From positions 1 to 64,000 of the forward strand of contig CAJMHR010000002.1 in NCBI GenBank assembly GCA_905213265.1: a stretch of DNA of 64,000 nt, given 5' to 3'. The translations under genes were made by a program, and so were the position numbers. The notes under the pieces were generated by a model. The model had not been told where the DNA came from. It saw only the letters and a list, made by a program, of their open reading frames with translations, and did not search any database. This DNA comes from an uncultured Collinsella sp. (GTDB taxonomy: Bacteria; Actinomycetota; Coriobacteriia; Coriobacteriales; Coriobacteriaceae). This document shows positions 1 to 8,215 of this stretch, piece by piece; positions within the stretch are counted from its first letter, which is position 1; each line of letters begins with the position of its first letter.

Positions 1-56
1 GCGGCCGCGGCGGCCCGCGCTGCATGAGCATGCCCTTCTGGCGCGAGGACCTCTAG
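1..56 (+). CDS. arcA: 3' end of an arginine deiminase gene (second arcA copy, 5' end outside window)
   Basis: The first 56 bases translate in frame as the last residues of arginine deiminase (GRGGPRCMSMPFWREDL, then TAG), including the catalytic cysteine. Bases 1-55 are identical to 3091-3145, the end of the complete arcA downstream; only the last base of the stop codon differs (TAG versus TAA) and similarity ends right after it. The window therefore begins inside a second, nearly identical arcA placed just upstream of arcT. This fits tandem duplication or gene conversion. A contig edge created by the repeat is another possibility. Confidence 0.85.
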   Translation, partial: GRGGPRCMSMPFWREDL

Positions 57-116
57 GGTCTTCAAGGACCCGTACAGGTCATAATATATACATCTAGCTG
101 TCATTAGATGTCTCCC

Positions 117-150
117 ATTGGGGCGGTGCGGGTTTTCGCACCGCCCCAAT
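117..150 (+). terminator. Hairpin terminator after the upstream arcA copy
   Basis: A perfect 14-bp inverted repeat (117-130 and 137-150, GC-rich, 6-nt loop GGTTTT) lies between the partial arcA and the aminotransferase. There is almost no T tract on the plus strand, so termination strength is uncertain. A weaker 7-bp inverted repeat (90-96/105-111) precedes it. Confidence 0.6.
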
Positions 151-205
151 CTTGTATGAGGAACGTCAACACGATTGGATGACTGCTTTTGTAAGGAGCT
201 TGGCC

Positions 206-1330
206 ATGGACATCAAGACGATTGGCGTTGAGGAATGGCTCAACGTTTGGGAGAAGAGCGCCACGTGGGACATCGCCCAGTCGACGATCTCGTCGCTCAC
301 CATGGGCGAGCTGCGCGCGCTCGATGAACAGGGCAGCGCCACGTTCTACGAGCGCCTGGACCGCGAGAAGATGAACTACGGCTGGATCGAGGGCTCGCCG
401 GAGTTTAAGGCCGTGGTTGCCAAGCTGTATCGTCGGGAGGTCAATCCCGATCACATTCTGCAGACCAATGGCTGCACGGGCGCTAACCTCAACGCCATCA
501 TGGCTGTGGTCGAGCCCGGCGACCACGTTATCGCCGAGTGGCCTACCTACGCGCCGCTCTACGAGATTCCGCGCACGCTGGGCGCCGAGGTCGAGTATTG
601 GGAGCTTCGCGAGGAACTCGGCTGGAAGCCCGATATCGAACAGCTCAAGCGCCTGGTTCGCCCCACCACCAGGCTCATCTGCATCAACAACGCATCGAAC
701 CCCATCGGTACGGTGCTTGATGCCGATACGCTCGGACAGATTGCCGAGATCGCCCGCTCGGTGGGCGCCTATGTGCTGTGCGATGAGGTGTATCTGCCGC
801 TCGAAAACACTGAGTCCTTTATGTCGATGGCCGATGTGTACGAGAAAGCCATCGTCACCAACTCGGTGTCTAAGACTTACTCGACGCCTGCCGCTCGCGT
901 GGGCTGGGTCGTTGCCGATGAAGAGGTTTCCAACCGCATTCGCACCTATCGCGATTACACCATGATCTGCGGCGGCGTGTTCAACGATGCCCTGGCGACC
1001 TATGTGCTTGAGCACAAGGACAAGATCCTCGAGCGCAATCGCAAGATCGTGTTTGGCAACCGCGATATCGCGCAGGCTTGGATCGATACGCAGCACCGCG
1101 TTTTCTGGACGGCGCCGCAGGGCGTGTCCACCTCGTTTATCCAGCTTGATATTCCCGAGGACGACGAGGAGTTCTGCAAGCGCCTGCTGTCCGAGAGGGG
1201 AGTGCTGCTGGTACCCGGCAGCCGCTTTGAGCTTCCCTGTGGCGCACGCCTGGGCTACTGCGCGAGCGAGGACGTTCTGCGCGAGGGCCTGAGGCTTTTG
1301 GGCGAGGCACTGGCGGAGTTCGATCGCTAG
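206..1330 (+). CDS. arcT: PLP-dependent class I/II aminotransferase, ArcT-like
   Basis: A 374-residue fold-type I aminotransferase. The PLP-binding lysine is K223 in SKTYSTPAARVGW, preceded by the cofactor-ring motif NNASNPIGT and by CDEVYLPL. The start chosen is ATG 206 because AAGGAG sits at 193-198; an in-frame ATG at 152 has no such site. It lies between two arcA copies and upstream of arcB. In several Gram-positive ADI operons a putative transaminase, ArcT, occupies this kind of position. Its substrate is not established by sequence; an amino acid of the arginine/ornithine route is an inference from context. Family is secure, the arcT name less so. Confidence 0.75.
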   Translation: MDIKTIGVEEWLNVWEKSATWDIAQSTISSLTMGELRALDEQGSATFYERLDREKMNYGWIEGSPEFKAVVAKLYRREVNPDHILQTNGCTGANLNAIMAVVEPGDHVIAEWPTYAPLYEIPRTLGAEVEYWELREELGWKPDIEQLKRLVRPTTRLICINNASNPIGTVLDADTLGQIAEIARSVGAYVLCDEVYLPLENTESFMSMADVYEKAIVTNSVSKTYSTPAARVGWVVADEEVSNRIRTYRDYTMICGGVFNDALATYVLEHKDKILERNRKIVFGNRDIAQAWIDTQHRVFWTAPQGVSTSFIQLDIPEDDEEFCKRLLSERGVLLVPGSRFELPCGARLGYCASEDVLREGLRLLGEALAEFDR

Positions 1331-1379
1331 GATTCCGATGATCTTCGAGGACCTTATCTAAATTGGCCGAAGATAATCG

Positions 1380-1419
1380 AAAACGGACCCGATTCCCAGG
1401 GGGAAGCAGGTCCGTTTTT
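1380..1419 (+). terminator. Rho-independent terminator after arcT
   Basis: A 10-bp stem (1380-1389 with 1409-1418) closes a loop that contains a smaller TTCCC/GGGAA stem and ends in a run of five T. It lies 50 bases past the arcT stop, so arcT and the downstream arcA probably have separate transcripts. Confidence 0.8.
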
Positions 1420-1904
1420 CTATACCGAGAAGTCAAGTTGTTACAAATGGGGCCGTAAAGCGAGCCGGTATCCGCTGGGCCTTATACTGAGCTTCCGGTG
1501 AACGGTATCAAGCGTCTGGTAAACGGTAATTTGTTTACCAGAAATGAATAGGACAAACTTTTTTCTGAATAAAAATGAAAATGGTTGAGACGCGGTATGA
1601 ATCGCTAATTCTATTCATAGCTTTAGTGGAAATATGCAATTTGAGGATGGTTTAACAAAGTTAAGTTCCATTTGATTTTAGGATTGAAAACGCGTTTAAG
1701 CACGTAAATACGCTTTATTAAGATGAAGTGTGCCATGCGTGAAGTATATGTGTATGCCGTTCACCCCCTATAAAAAACCGTTCGGGGGCAAGGTGGAAGT
1801 ATGAGCTGATTTTGGATATAAATATGTCGTCAGCAATAACGCCTCACACGGAGGGGCGCTAACGAATCGGCCCTGACAAGGGCCCGAAAGAAAGGTAGGA
1901 GGCC
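1420..1904 (+). promoter_or_regulatory. AT-rich regulatory region upstream of arcA
   Basis: The 485 bases between the arcT terminator and arcA are clearly more AT-rich than their surroundings and hold no ORF with a ribosome site. Seen here: half-sites of type CYGGTRAACGGTA at 1495-1507 and 1516-1528 (21 bases apart), a perfect palindrome at 1516-1541, a second inverted repeat TATGAAT/ATTCATA at 1596-1602/1613-1619, and a GGCCCT/AGGGCC hairpin at 1869-1884 just before the arcA ribosome site (GAAAGG, 1890-1895). I could not place a convincing -35/-10 pair. The layout suggests a strongly regulated operon promoter. Confidence 0.55.
1516..1541. promoter_or_regulatory. Palindromic operator candidate upstream of arcA
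   Basis: Nine-base arms CTGGTAAAC (1516-1524) and GTTTACCAG (1533-1541) are perfectly inverted around an 8-base spacer. A third copy of the half-site, CCGGTGAACGGTA, begins 21 bases upstream at 1495, i.e. two helical turns. This geometry fits a dimeric repressor or activator. The regulator cannot be named from the sequence, and the site is not a recognisable ArgR box. Confidence 0.5.
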
Positions 1905-3146
1905 ATGACGAAAGGTCTGCACGTGCCTTCCGAGATCGGCAAGCTCAGGAAGGTCTGCCTGCACCGTCCCGGCGACGAGCTCCTCAACCTGCCGCCCGAC
2001 GAGCTCGAGCGACTCCTGTTCGACGACGTCCCGTTCCTGGAGGTCGCGCAGCAGGAGCACGACACCTTCGCCCAGATCCTGAGGGACCAGGGCGTGGAGG
2101 TCCTCTATCTCGAGAACCTCGTCGCAGAGGTGTTCGACCAGGTCCCCGGCGCCCGCGCCGAGTTCACCGACCAGTACATCGCCGAGGCAGGCATCCGCGG
2201 CCAGCACATGCCGCAGATCGTCCGCGAGAAGCTGGACTCCATCGAGGACAACCTCGAGTTCGTCAAGAAGACCATGGCCGGCATGACCAAGTCCGAGATC
2301 GACATGCCCCTCACGGCGTCCACGACCCTCGACTCCCTGGTCAACTCCGAGTCCGAGTCCGACCTGATCATCGACCCGATGCCCAACCTCTACTTCACCC
2401 GCGACCCGTTCGCGGTCGTCGGCGAGGGCGTCAACCTCAACCGCATGTACTCGGTCACCCGCAACCGCGAGACCCTGTACGGCAAGTACGTCTTCAAGTA
2501 CCACCCCGACTACAAGGACGTCTCGCTGTACTTCCGCCGCGACTGCCAGTTCCACACCGAGGGCGGCGACGTGCTGAACATCAACGAGAAGACCCTCGCC
2601 GTCGGCATCTCCCAGCGCACCCAGGCCGCCGCGATCGACGTCATGGCCCAGAACATCTTCTGGAACTCCGACTCCAAGGTCGAGCGCATCCTGGCCTTCG
2701 ACATCCCGGTCTCGCGCGCCTTCATGCACCTCGACACGGTCTTCACCCAGATCGACGTCGATAAGTTCACGATCCACCCCGCCATCATGGGCACCCTGCG
2801 CGTCTACGAGCTGACCGCCGGCAAGAACCCGGGCGACGTGAACATCCGCCTGATCGAGGACACCCTCGAGCACGTCCTGGAGGACGCCACCGGCGTCGAC
2901 CAGGTCAAGCTGATCCCCTGCGGCGGCGGCGACCCGATCGCGGCCTCCCGCGAGCAGTGGAACGACGGCTCCAACACCCTGTGCGTCGAGCCCGGCAAGA
3001 TCTGCGTCTACGCCCGCAACACCGTCACCAACGACGTGCTGTACAAGGAGGGCCTGGACCTTCTCGTCGTGCCCTCCGCCGAGCTCTCCCGCGGCCGCGG
3101 CGGCCCGCGCTGCATGAGCATGCCCTTCTGGCGCGAGGACCTCTAA
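1905..3146 (+). CDS. arcA: Arginine deiminase
   Basis: A 413-residue arginine deiminase converting L-arginine to citrulline and ammonia, first step of the ADI pathway in the cytoplasm. The family's catalytic residues are visible: D167 in FTRDPF, H217/E219 in FHTEGGDVL, H275 and D277 in MHLDTVF, and nucleophile C403 in GGPRCMSMP. The length is normal for the family. Synonymous sites are almost all C, a strong bias that suggests very high expression. It is followed after 105 bases by arcB. Its last 55 bases before the final stop base are repeated exactly at window position 1. Confidence 0.97.
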   Translation: MTKGLHVPSEIGKLRKVCLHRPGDELLNLPPDELERLLFDDVPFLEVAQQEHDTFAQILRDQGVEVLYLENLVAEVFDQVPGARAEFTDQYIAEAGIRGQHMPQIVREKLDSIEDNLEFVKKTMAGMTKSEIDMPLTASTTLDSLVNSESESDLIIDPMPNLYFTRDPFAVVGEGVNLNRMYSVTRNRETLYGKYVFKYHPDYKDVSLYFRRDCQFHTEGGDVLNINEKTLAVGISQRTQAAAIDVMAQNIFWNSDSKVERILAFDIPVSRAFMHLDTVFTQIDVDKFTIHPAIMGTLRVYELTAGKNPGDVNIRLIEDTLEHVLEDATGVDQVKLIPCGGGDPIAASREQWNDGSNTLCVEPGKICVYARNTVTNDVLYKEGLDLLVVPSAELSRGRGGPRCMSMPFWREDL

Positions 3147-3251
3147 GTCTTTCCGTTTCCGGTGCGGTCCCCCTACAACCGCACCGGCTTCGCCCGTTAA
3201 ACGGGCAACACTGATACTTACGTAATTCATTTCTTCGAAAGGAATCGAACC

Positions 3252-4247
3252 ATGGGTGTTAACCTCTCCGGCCGTAGCTTCCTCAAGCTTCTCGACCTCA
3301 CCACCGAGGAGATCGAGTACCTGCTCAAGCTCTCCAAGAACTTCAAGGATATGAAGCGCGCTGGCGTTCCGCACCGCTATCTCGAGGGCAAGAACATCGT
3401 TCTGCTCTTCCAGAAGACCTCCACTCGTACCCGCTGCGCCTTCGAGGTCGGCGGCATGGATCTGGGCATGGGCGTCACCTACCTCGATCCGGGTTCGTCG
3501 CAGATGGGCAAGAAGGAGTCCATCGAGGACACCGCCCGCGTTCTCGGCCGCATGTATGACGGCATCGAGTTCCGTGGCTTTGCCCAGGACGACGTCGAGG
3601 AGCTCGCTGCTAAGTCCGGCGTGCCTGTCTGGAACGGCCTGACCACCGAGTGGCACCCCACCCAGATGCTCGCTGACATCCTGACCGTCCAAGAGAACTT
3701 CAATTACGACATCAAGGGCAAGACCCTCGTCTTCATGGGCGACTGCAAGAACAACGTTGCTCGCTCCCTCATGGTCGTCTGCTCCAAGCTCGGCATGAAC
3801 TTCGTGGCCTGCGGCCCCGAGGAGTGCATGCCCGCTGACGACGTCATCGAGGCCTGCAAGCCCATCGCCGAGGCCAACGGCTGCACCATCAAGCTGACCA
3901 CCGACGTCAAGGACGGCGTCACCGGTGCCGACGTTATCTACACCGACGTGTGGGTCTCCATGGGCGAGCCCGACGAGGTCTGGGCCGAGCGCATCGCTCA
4001 GCTCACCCCGTATCGCGTTACTTCCGAGGTCATGGCTATGGCCAACCCGGGTGCCATCTTCCTGCACTGCCTGCCCAGCTTCCACGACACCAACACCACG
4101 ATTGGCGCCGAGAAGTGCGAGCAGTTCGGCATCACCGAGCAGGAGGTCACCGACGAGGTCTTCGAGAGCCCCGCTTCCAAGGTCTTCGACGAGGCCGAGA
4201 ACCGCATGCACACCATCAAGGCTGTCATGTACGCCACGCTCAAGTAA
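3252..4247 (+). CDS. arcB: Ornithine carbamoyltransferase, catabolic
   Basis: A 331-residue transcarbamylase. The carbamoyl-phosphate motif STRTR is at residues 57-61, HPTQ at 135-138 and the ornithine-loop HCLP at 272-275. In the ADI pathway it runs in reverse, splitting citrulline with phosphate into ornithine and carbamoyl phosphate. The start ATG 3252 follows GAAAGGA. Adjacency to arcA and a following YfcC-type transporter support the catabolic role. No carbamate kinase (arcC) is present in this window. The biosynthetic enzyme ArgF cannot be excluded from sequence alone. Confidence 0.95.
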   Translation: MGVNLSGRSFLKLLDLTTEEIEYLLKLSKNFKDMKRAGVPHRYLEGKNIVLLFQKTSTRTRCAFEVGGMDLGMGVTYLDPGSSQMGKKESIEDTARVLGRMYDGIEFRGFAQDDVEELAAKSGVPVWNGLTTEWHPTQMLADILTVQENFNYDIKGKTLVFMGDCKNNVARSLMVVCSKLGMNFVACGPEECMPADDVIEACKPIAEANGCTIKLTTDVKDGVTGADVIYTDVWVSMGEPDEVWAERIAQLTPYRVTSEVMAMANPGAIFLHCLPSFHDTNTTIGAEKCEQFGITEQEVTDEVFESPASKVFDEAENRMHTIKAVMYATLK

Positions 4248-4263
4248 GAGCATCTAGCATCTC

Positions 4264-4298
4264 GCTCGGGGTGTCTTGCTGCACACCCCGAGCGGCTT
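4264..4298 (+). terminator. Hairpin terminator after arcB
   Basis: A perfect 11-bp stem (4264-4274/4283-4293, GCTCGGGGTGT and its complement) is followed by GGCTTTG. The T tract is short, so some read-through into the transporter gene is likely. Confidence 0.75.
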
Positions 4299-4394
4299 TG
4301 TCTGGTAAATATCTCGCGTCGGGCGGTGGGCACGGCACGGAAGATCCGCTTCGCGCGAGAAAGTTAAATGATTTATGAAGGGGGGATGAGAACC

Positions 4395-5873
4395 ATGACT
4401 GAGACCGCTAAGAAAAAGCGCGGTATGCCTTCATCGTTCACCATTCTTCTAGCTCTGCTGGCAATTGTTGCAGTGATTACCGTTATCGTCTCCGGCACGT
4501 CCGGCGGCGCGGTTACTGCAGCCCGCCTGAGCGATTTCTGCACCGCCCCGATCCTGGGCTTCGCTGACGCTCTGCCCGTCTGCCTCTTCGTTATGATCCT
4601 GGGCGGCTTCCTCGGTATGATGACCGAGACCGGTGCTCTGGACAACGGCATCGCCGTTCTGGTGCAGAAGCTTAAGGGCAACGAGATCATGCTCGTTCCT
4701 GTCCTTATGCTCATCTTCTCCCTCGGTGGTACCACCTATGGTATGTGCGAGGAGACCGTTCCCTTCTACGCCCTGCTCGCCGCTACCATGATGGCTGCTG
4801 GCTTCGACCCCATGGTCGGCGCCGCTACCGTCCTGCTCGGCGCTGGCTGCGGCTGCCTGGGCTCCACGGTTAACCCGTTCGCCGTCGGCGCTGCCGTCGA
4901 CGCTCTGACCGGCGTTGGCATTGAGGTCAACCAGTCCATCATCATCGGCCTCGGTGCCGTCCTGTGGATTGTCACTACCGCTATGTCCATCGTCTTCGTG
5001 ATGAACTATGCCAAGAAGGTCAAGGCTGACAAGGGTTCCACCATCCTGTCGATGCAGGAGCTCAAGGACGCCGAAGAGGCTCACGGCAAGGCTGCTTCCG
5101 AGGTCCACAAGGAGGTCAAGCTCACCGGTCGTCAGAAGGGTGTTCTGATCGCCTTCGCCTTCACCTTCGTCGTCATGATCGTCGGCTTCATTCCGCTGGC
5201 CGACCTCAACGAGGGCGTCGCCAACTTCTTCGACGCTGGCGCTGTCTACGACGCCGACGGTAACGCCGTCGTCCAGGGCTGGTCTGCCCTGATCACCGGC
5301 CTGCCCATTGGCCAGTGGTACTTCGACGAGGCTTCCACCTGGTTCTTCCTCATGGCCGTCCTGATCGGTATCATCGGTGGCCTGTCCGAGAAGCAGATCG
5401 TCAACACCTTCATCACCGGCGCTGCCGACATGATGTCCGTTGTTCTCGTTATCGCCCTCGCCCGCGGTATCTCCGTCCTCATGGCTAACACCGGCCTCGA
5501 CGTCTTCGTCCTCGACGCTGCCGCCAATGCCCTGGCTGGCCTGTCCGGCGTGATCTTCGCTCCCATGAGCTTCCTGGTCTACTTCGGCCTGTCCTTCCTG
5601 ATCCCCTCGACCTCCGGTATGGCTACCGTCTCCATGCCCATCATGGGACCGCTGGCTGTTAAGCTCGGCTTCTCGCCCGAGGTCATGGTCATGATCTTCT
5701 CCGCCGCCATCGGTGTCGTGAACCTGTTCACCCCGACCTCCGGCGCCATCATGGGCGGTCTCGCCCTGGCCAAGATCGAGTGGACGACCTGGCTCAAGTT
5801 TGCCCTTAAGCTCATCGTCGCTCTCTCCGTCGTCTGCGCCGTCATCCTGACCGTCGCCTGCGTGCTGCTCTAA
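4395..5873 (+). CDS. YfcC-family membrane transporter, probable arginine/ornithine exchanger
   Basis: A 492-residue polytopic membrane protein of the YfcC/DcuC-like superfamily with about 12 hydrophobic segments and the glycine-rich helices GGTTYGMCEET and GAGCGCLGSTVNPF typical of these carriers. The start ATG 4395 is chosen for the strong GAAGGGGGG at 4377-4385; earlier in-frame ATGs at 4368 and 4386 are less well placed. The position after arcAB suggests that it exchanges arginine for ornithine, the job done by ArcD elsewhere. That is context inference: YfcC-family substrates are mostly untested. Confidence 0.85.
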   Translation: MTETAKKKRGMPSSFTILLALLAIVAVITVIVSGTSGGAVTAARLSDFCTAPILGFADALPVCLFVMILGGFLGMMTETGALDNGIAVLVQKLKGNEIMLVPVLMLIFSLGGTTYGMCEETVPFYALLAATMMAAGFDPMVGAATVLLGAGCGCLGSTVNPFAVGAAVDALTGVGIEVNQSIIIGLGAVLWIVTTAMSIVFVMNYAKKVKADKGSTILSMQELKDAEEAHGKAASEVHKEVKLTGRQKGVLIAFAFTFVVMIVGFIPLADLNEGVANFFDAGAVYDADGNAVVQGWSALITGLPIGQWYFDEASTWFFLMAVLIGIIGGLSEKQIVNTFITGAADMMSVVLVIALARGISVLMANTGLDVFVLDAAANALAGLSGVIFAPMSFLVYFGLSFLIPSTSGMATVSMPIMGPLAVKLGFSPEVMVMIFSAAIGVVNLFTPTSGAIMGGLALAKIEWTTWLKFALKLIVALSVVCAVILTVACVLL

Positions 5874-5975
5874 GTACCCAACGGGTACCCCACGGAAACC
5901 TTGACGATCCTGTAAAGGATCACCTGGTCATCGTCTGTCCGGTGGGGTAAACCCACCGGTAGACTCCTACCTTTA

Positions 5976-6010
5976 GCCCCCTTCCGTTCCGTGCGCGGGA
6001 GGGGGCGCTC
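5976..6010 (+). terminator. Terminator hairpins after the transporter
   Basis: A 10-bp stem with one G-U pair (5976-5985/5997-6006) is followed by GCTCTT. Two further hairpins lie just upstream: GATCC/GGATC at 5906-5921 and a perfect 8-bp CCGGTGGG/CCCACCGG at 5939-5959. Together they close the arc transcript. Confidence 0.6.
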
Positions 6011-6014
6011 TTAT

Positions 6015-6255
6015 GTTGCGCGGTTCTACGAACCGCGCAACCAGTCGACGCTGCGCGCCGTCCAGAACGACAATTTGTCATTCAAAAGGCAAGGCATGAC
6101 CAAAAGGTCTATGCCTTGCCTTTTTCATGCCAACTTGTACGTTCTGGACGGCGCTCGCTGTCCGTCCTCTGCCTGCGGCGCTTTCCATTGTTGGTGCAGA
6201 GGGCGCTTTGCCTACTCTGGCGGGCTTTCGCTGGATTATGCTCAACCTGCGACGT
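6015..6255. repeat. Nested palindromic element, family A copy 1
   Basis: Parts in order: an 11-bp hairpin (6015-6025/6031-6041); conserved AGTCGACGCTGC; a 15-bp outer stem (6055-6069 pairs perfectly with 6140-6154); inside it a 14-bp stem (6084-6097/6111-6124) capped by GACC-AAAA-GGTC; then TCGCTG and a tail TTATGCTCAACCTGCG (about 6228-6245). The same layout recurs at 57887 and 61012 with different stem sequences. No credible ORF is present; a 115-codon frame across it is palindrome artefact. Together with the repeat at 6302 it fills most of the 604-base gap before the DUF1846 gene. Confidence 0.8.
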
Positions 6256-6301
6256 TTCCATTATTGATACAAAGGCCAGGTTTGTTTGAACCAAAAAGGG
6301 G

Positions 6302-6370
6302 AAGTTGCGGTGGAATAGTTCCTGTTTGGCCGTCTTGAGGGGTTAAACGGGAACTATTTCACCGCAACTT
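6302..6370. repeat. Dispersed hairpin repeat, family B copy 1
   Basis: A 21-bp inverted repeat (6302-6322/6350-6370) with one G-U pair; the arms start AAGTTGCGGTGGAATA and enclose 27 bases. Near-identical arms occur at 44721-44787 and 45658-45724. It lies between the arc operon and the DUF1846 gene, downstream of repeat A. Confidence 0.8.
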
Positions 6371-6432
6371 ATCGATGGCGTGTTTGGTTGGTGCCAGTTG
6401 ATTGCTTGGGCGTTGGGGAGGGTCTGCTCCGT

Positions 6433-6438
6433 TATAAT
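6433..6438 (+). promoter_or_regulatory. -10 element of the DUF1846 gene promoter
   Basis: A perfect TATAAT lies 40 bases before the start codon. No -35 hexamer is well placed upstream (TTGCTT at 6402 is too far), so the promoter may be activator-dependent. Confidence 0.5.
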
Positions 6439-6477
6439 CGCCTAGAACATTAATTGGAAACGGGACGGGAGCCATAC

Positions 6478-7959
6478 ATGCGCCAGGGTTTCGACAACGC
6501 GAAGTATATCGAGCTGCAGGCTGCTCACATTAAGGAGCGCATCTCGCAGTTTGGTGGCAAGCTCTATTTGGAGTTTGGCGGTAAGCTGTTCGATGACTAT
6601 CATGCGAGCCGCGTGCTGCCGGGTTTTGAACCGGACAGCAAGTTCCGCATGCTCAAGAGCATCGCCGACGATGTCGAGGTTATCATCGCGATCAACGCGA
6701 ACCACATCGAGAAAAACAAGGCTCGTGGTGACCTCGGCATTACCTATGACGAGGATGTGCTGCGCCTGGTTGACCTGTTCCGCGGCAACGGCTTTGCCGT
6801 CGCGGCTGTGGTCATCACCCAGTACGCCGGCCAGCCTGCTGCCGATGTGTTCCGCAACCGCCTGAACGCGCTCGGTATTCCCGCCAAGCTGCACTATCCC
6901 ATCGAGGGGTATCCGCACGATGTCGATCTGATCGTGTCCGACGATGGCTACGGCAAGAACGAGTTTGTCGAGACCACGCGTCCGCTCGTTGTCGTGACGG
7001 CACCCGGCCCCGGCTCGGGCAAGCTCGCCACTTGCCTCTCGCAGCTGTATCACGAGCATAAGCACGGTACCGCCGCCGGCTATGCCAAGTTCGAGACCTT
7101 CCCGGTCTGGAATCTTCCTCTGACGCATCCGGTCAATATTGCCTACGAGGCCGCCACGGCTGACCTCGACGACGCCAATATCATCGATTCGTTCCACCTT
7201 GAGGCCTACAACAAGACCACGGTCAACTACAACCGCGACGTCGAGGCCTTCCCGGTAGTCCGTGCCCTGATGGAAAAGATCCTGGGCAAGAGCCCCTACC
7301 AGAGCCCTACGGACATGGGCGTCAATATGGTCGGCTTTGCCATCACCGATGACGATGCCTGCCGCGACGCTTCCAAGATGGAGATCGTCCGCCGCTACTT
7401 TACCGCGGTCGAAAACGTGCGCCGTACCGGCGTGGGCGATGAGCAAGTCGACCGTCTCAAGATTATTATGAAGAAAGCCGGCATCGATAAGAACTACTCA
7501 CCGGCGCGCTCGGCGGCCCTCACCAGGGAGCAACTGACGGGTGGTCCCGTGGGTGCCATGGTCATGCCCGATGGCTCCGTGGTGACCGGTAAGACCTCCA
7601 CGCGCCTGGGCGCCGCAAGTTCGCTCATTATGAACGCCCTCAAGCATGTCTCGGGCGTCGACCTTGAGCTCGAGGTCATTAGCGATGAGGCGATCGAGCC
7701 CATCAGCAAGCTCAAGACGCATTTCCTGGGAAGCAAAAACCCGCGCCTCCACACCGACGAGACGCTTATGGCGCTGTCGATCACCTCGGCCACGAGTGAG
7801 ACGGCCGCTCGCGTCCTTTCGGGCCTGGAGCAGCTGCGCGGTTGCGATGCCTTCTTTAGCGTGATCATCTCGCCGACGGACGAGACGGTACTGCGCAAAC
7901 TGGGTATCAACGTGTGCTGCGAGCCCAAGTTTGAGCGCCGCGGTTTCTTCCATCGCTAA
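6478..7959 (+). CDS. DUF1846 domain-containing protein
   Basis: A 493-residue soluble protein that matches the DUF1846 family end to end, beginning RQGFDNAKYIELQAAHI and containing VVTAPGPGSGKLATCLSQLY near residue 175. Family members are found in Firmicutes and anaerobic actinobacteria and have solved structures but no established reaction. The GPGSGK segment resembles a nucleotide-binding loop. ATG 6478 is chosen because it follows GGGACGGGAG; the upstream in-frame ATG at 6454 would add eight residues without a site. It is monocistronic, with its own promoter and terminator. Confidence 0.9.
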   Translation: MRQGFDNAKYIELQAAHIKERISQFGGKLYLEFGGKLFDDYHASRVLPGFEPDSKFRMLKSIADDVEVIIAINANHIEKNKARGDLGITYDEDVLRLVDLFRGNGFAVAAVVITQYAGQPAADVFRNRLNALGIPAKLHYPIEGYPHDVDLIVSDDGYGKNEFVETTRPLVVVTAPGPGSGKLATCLSQLYHEHKHGTAAGYAKFETFPVWNLPLTHPVNIAYEAATADLDDANIIDSFHLEAYNKTTVNYNRDVEAFPVVRALMEKILGKSPYQSPTDMGVNMVGFAITDDDACRDASKMEIVRRYFTAVENVRRTGVGDEQVDRLKIIMKKAGIDKNYSPARSAALTREQLTGGPVGAMVMPDGSVVTGKTSTRLGAASSLIMNALKHVSGVDLELEVISDEAIEPISKLKTHFLGSKNPRLHTDETLMALSITSATSETAARVLSGLEQLRGCDAFFSVIISPTDETVLRKLGINVCCEPKFERRGFFHR

Positions 7960-7993
7960 GTTTGAAGCACCGCGGTAATTGCATTGCATTTTG

Positions 7994-8026
7994 GCCGTAT
8001 CGGGTTAGCGCCCGGTACGGCTTTTT
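7994..8026 (+). terminator. Rho-independent terminator after the DUF1846 gene
   Basis: An 11-bp stem with one G-U pair (7994-8004/8011-8021, GCCGTATCGGG with CCCGGTACGGC) is followed directly by TTTTTG. Confidence 0.9.
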
Positions 8027-8215
8027 GATCAATAAAGCGCCTATTTCGGCGAAAAATAGCTGTTTACCTGCCTAGAAACAATTTGAGCGGTATACAATAA
8101 CCGTAACTGTTTCATCCTTAGCGGGATGCCGCATGATGGATATTACCTGCCATCGTGAGGTGTGTCGGTCGCGCACGGCGCGTTAGATGCTCGTGCTCGG
8201 TTTGAGGAGGCTGCT

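Noticed and set aside
1830..4253. 807-codon minus-strand frame opposite arcA and arcB
   Set aside because: It is the mirror of two clear genes with extreme C-ending codons; its product is a Val/Leu/Asp/Gly low-complexity sequence without motifs or a ribosome site.
5991..6338. 115-codon plus-strand ORF over the 6-kb intergenic region
   Set aside because: It covers the family A palindrome and part of B; it has no ribosome site and its sequence is dictated by the inverted repeats.
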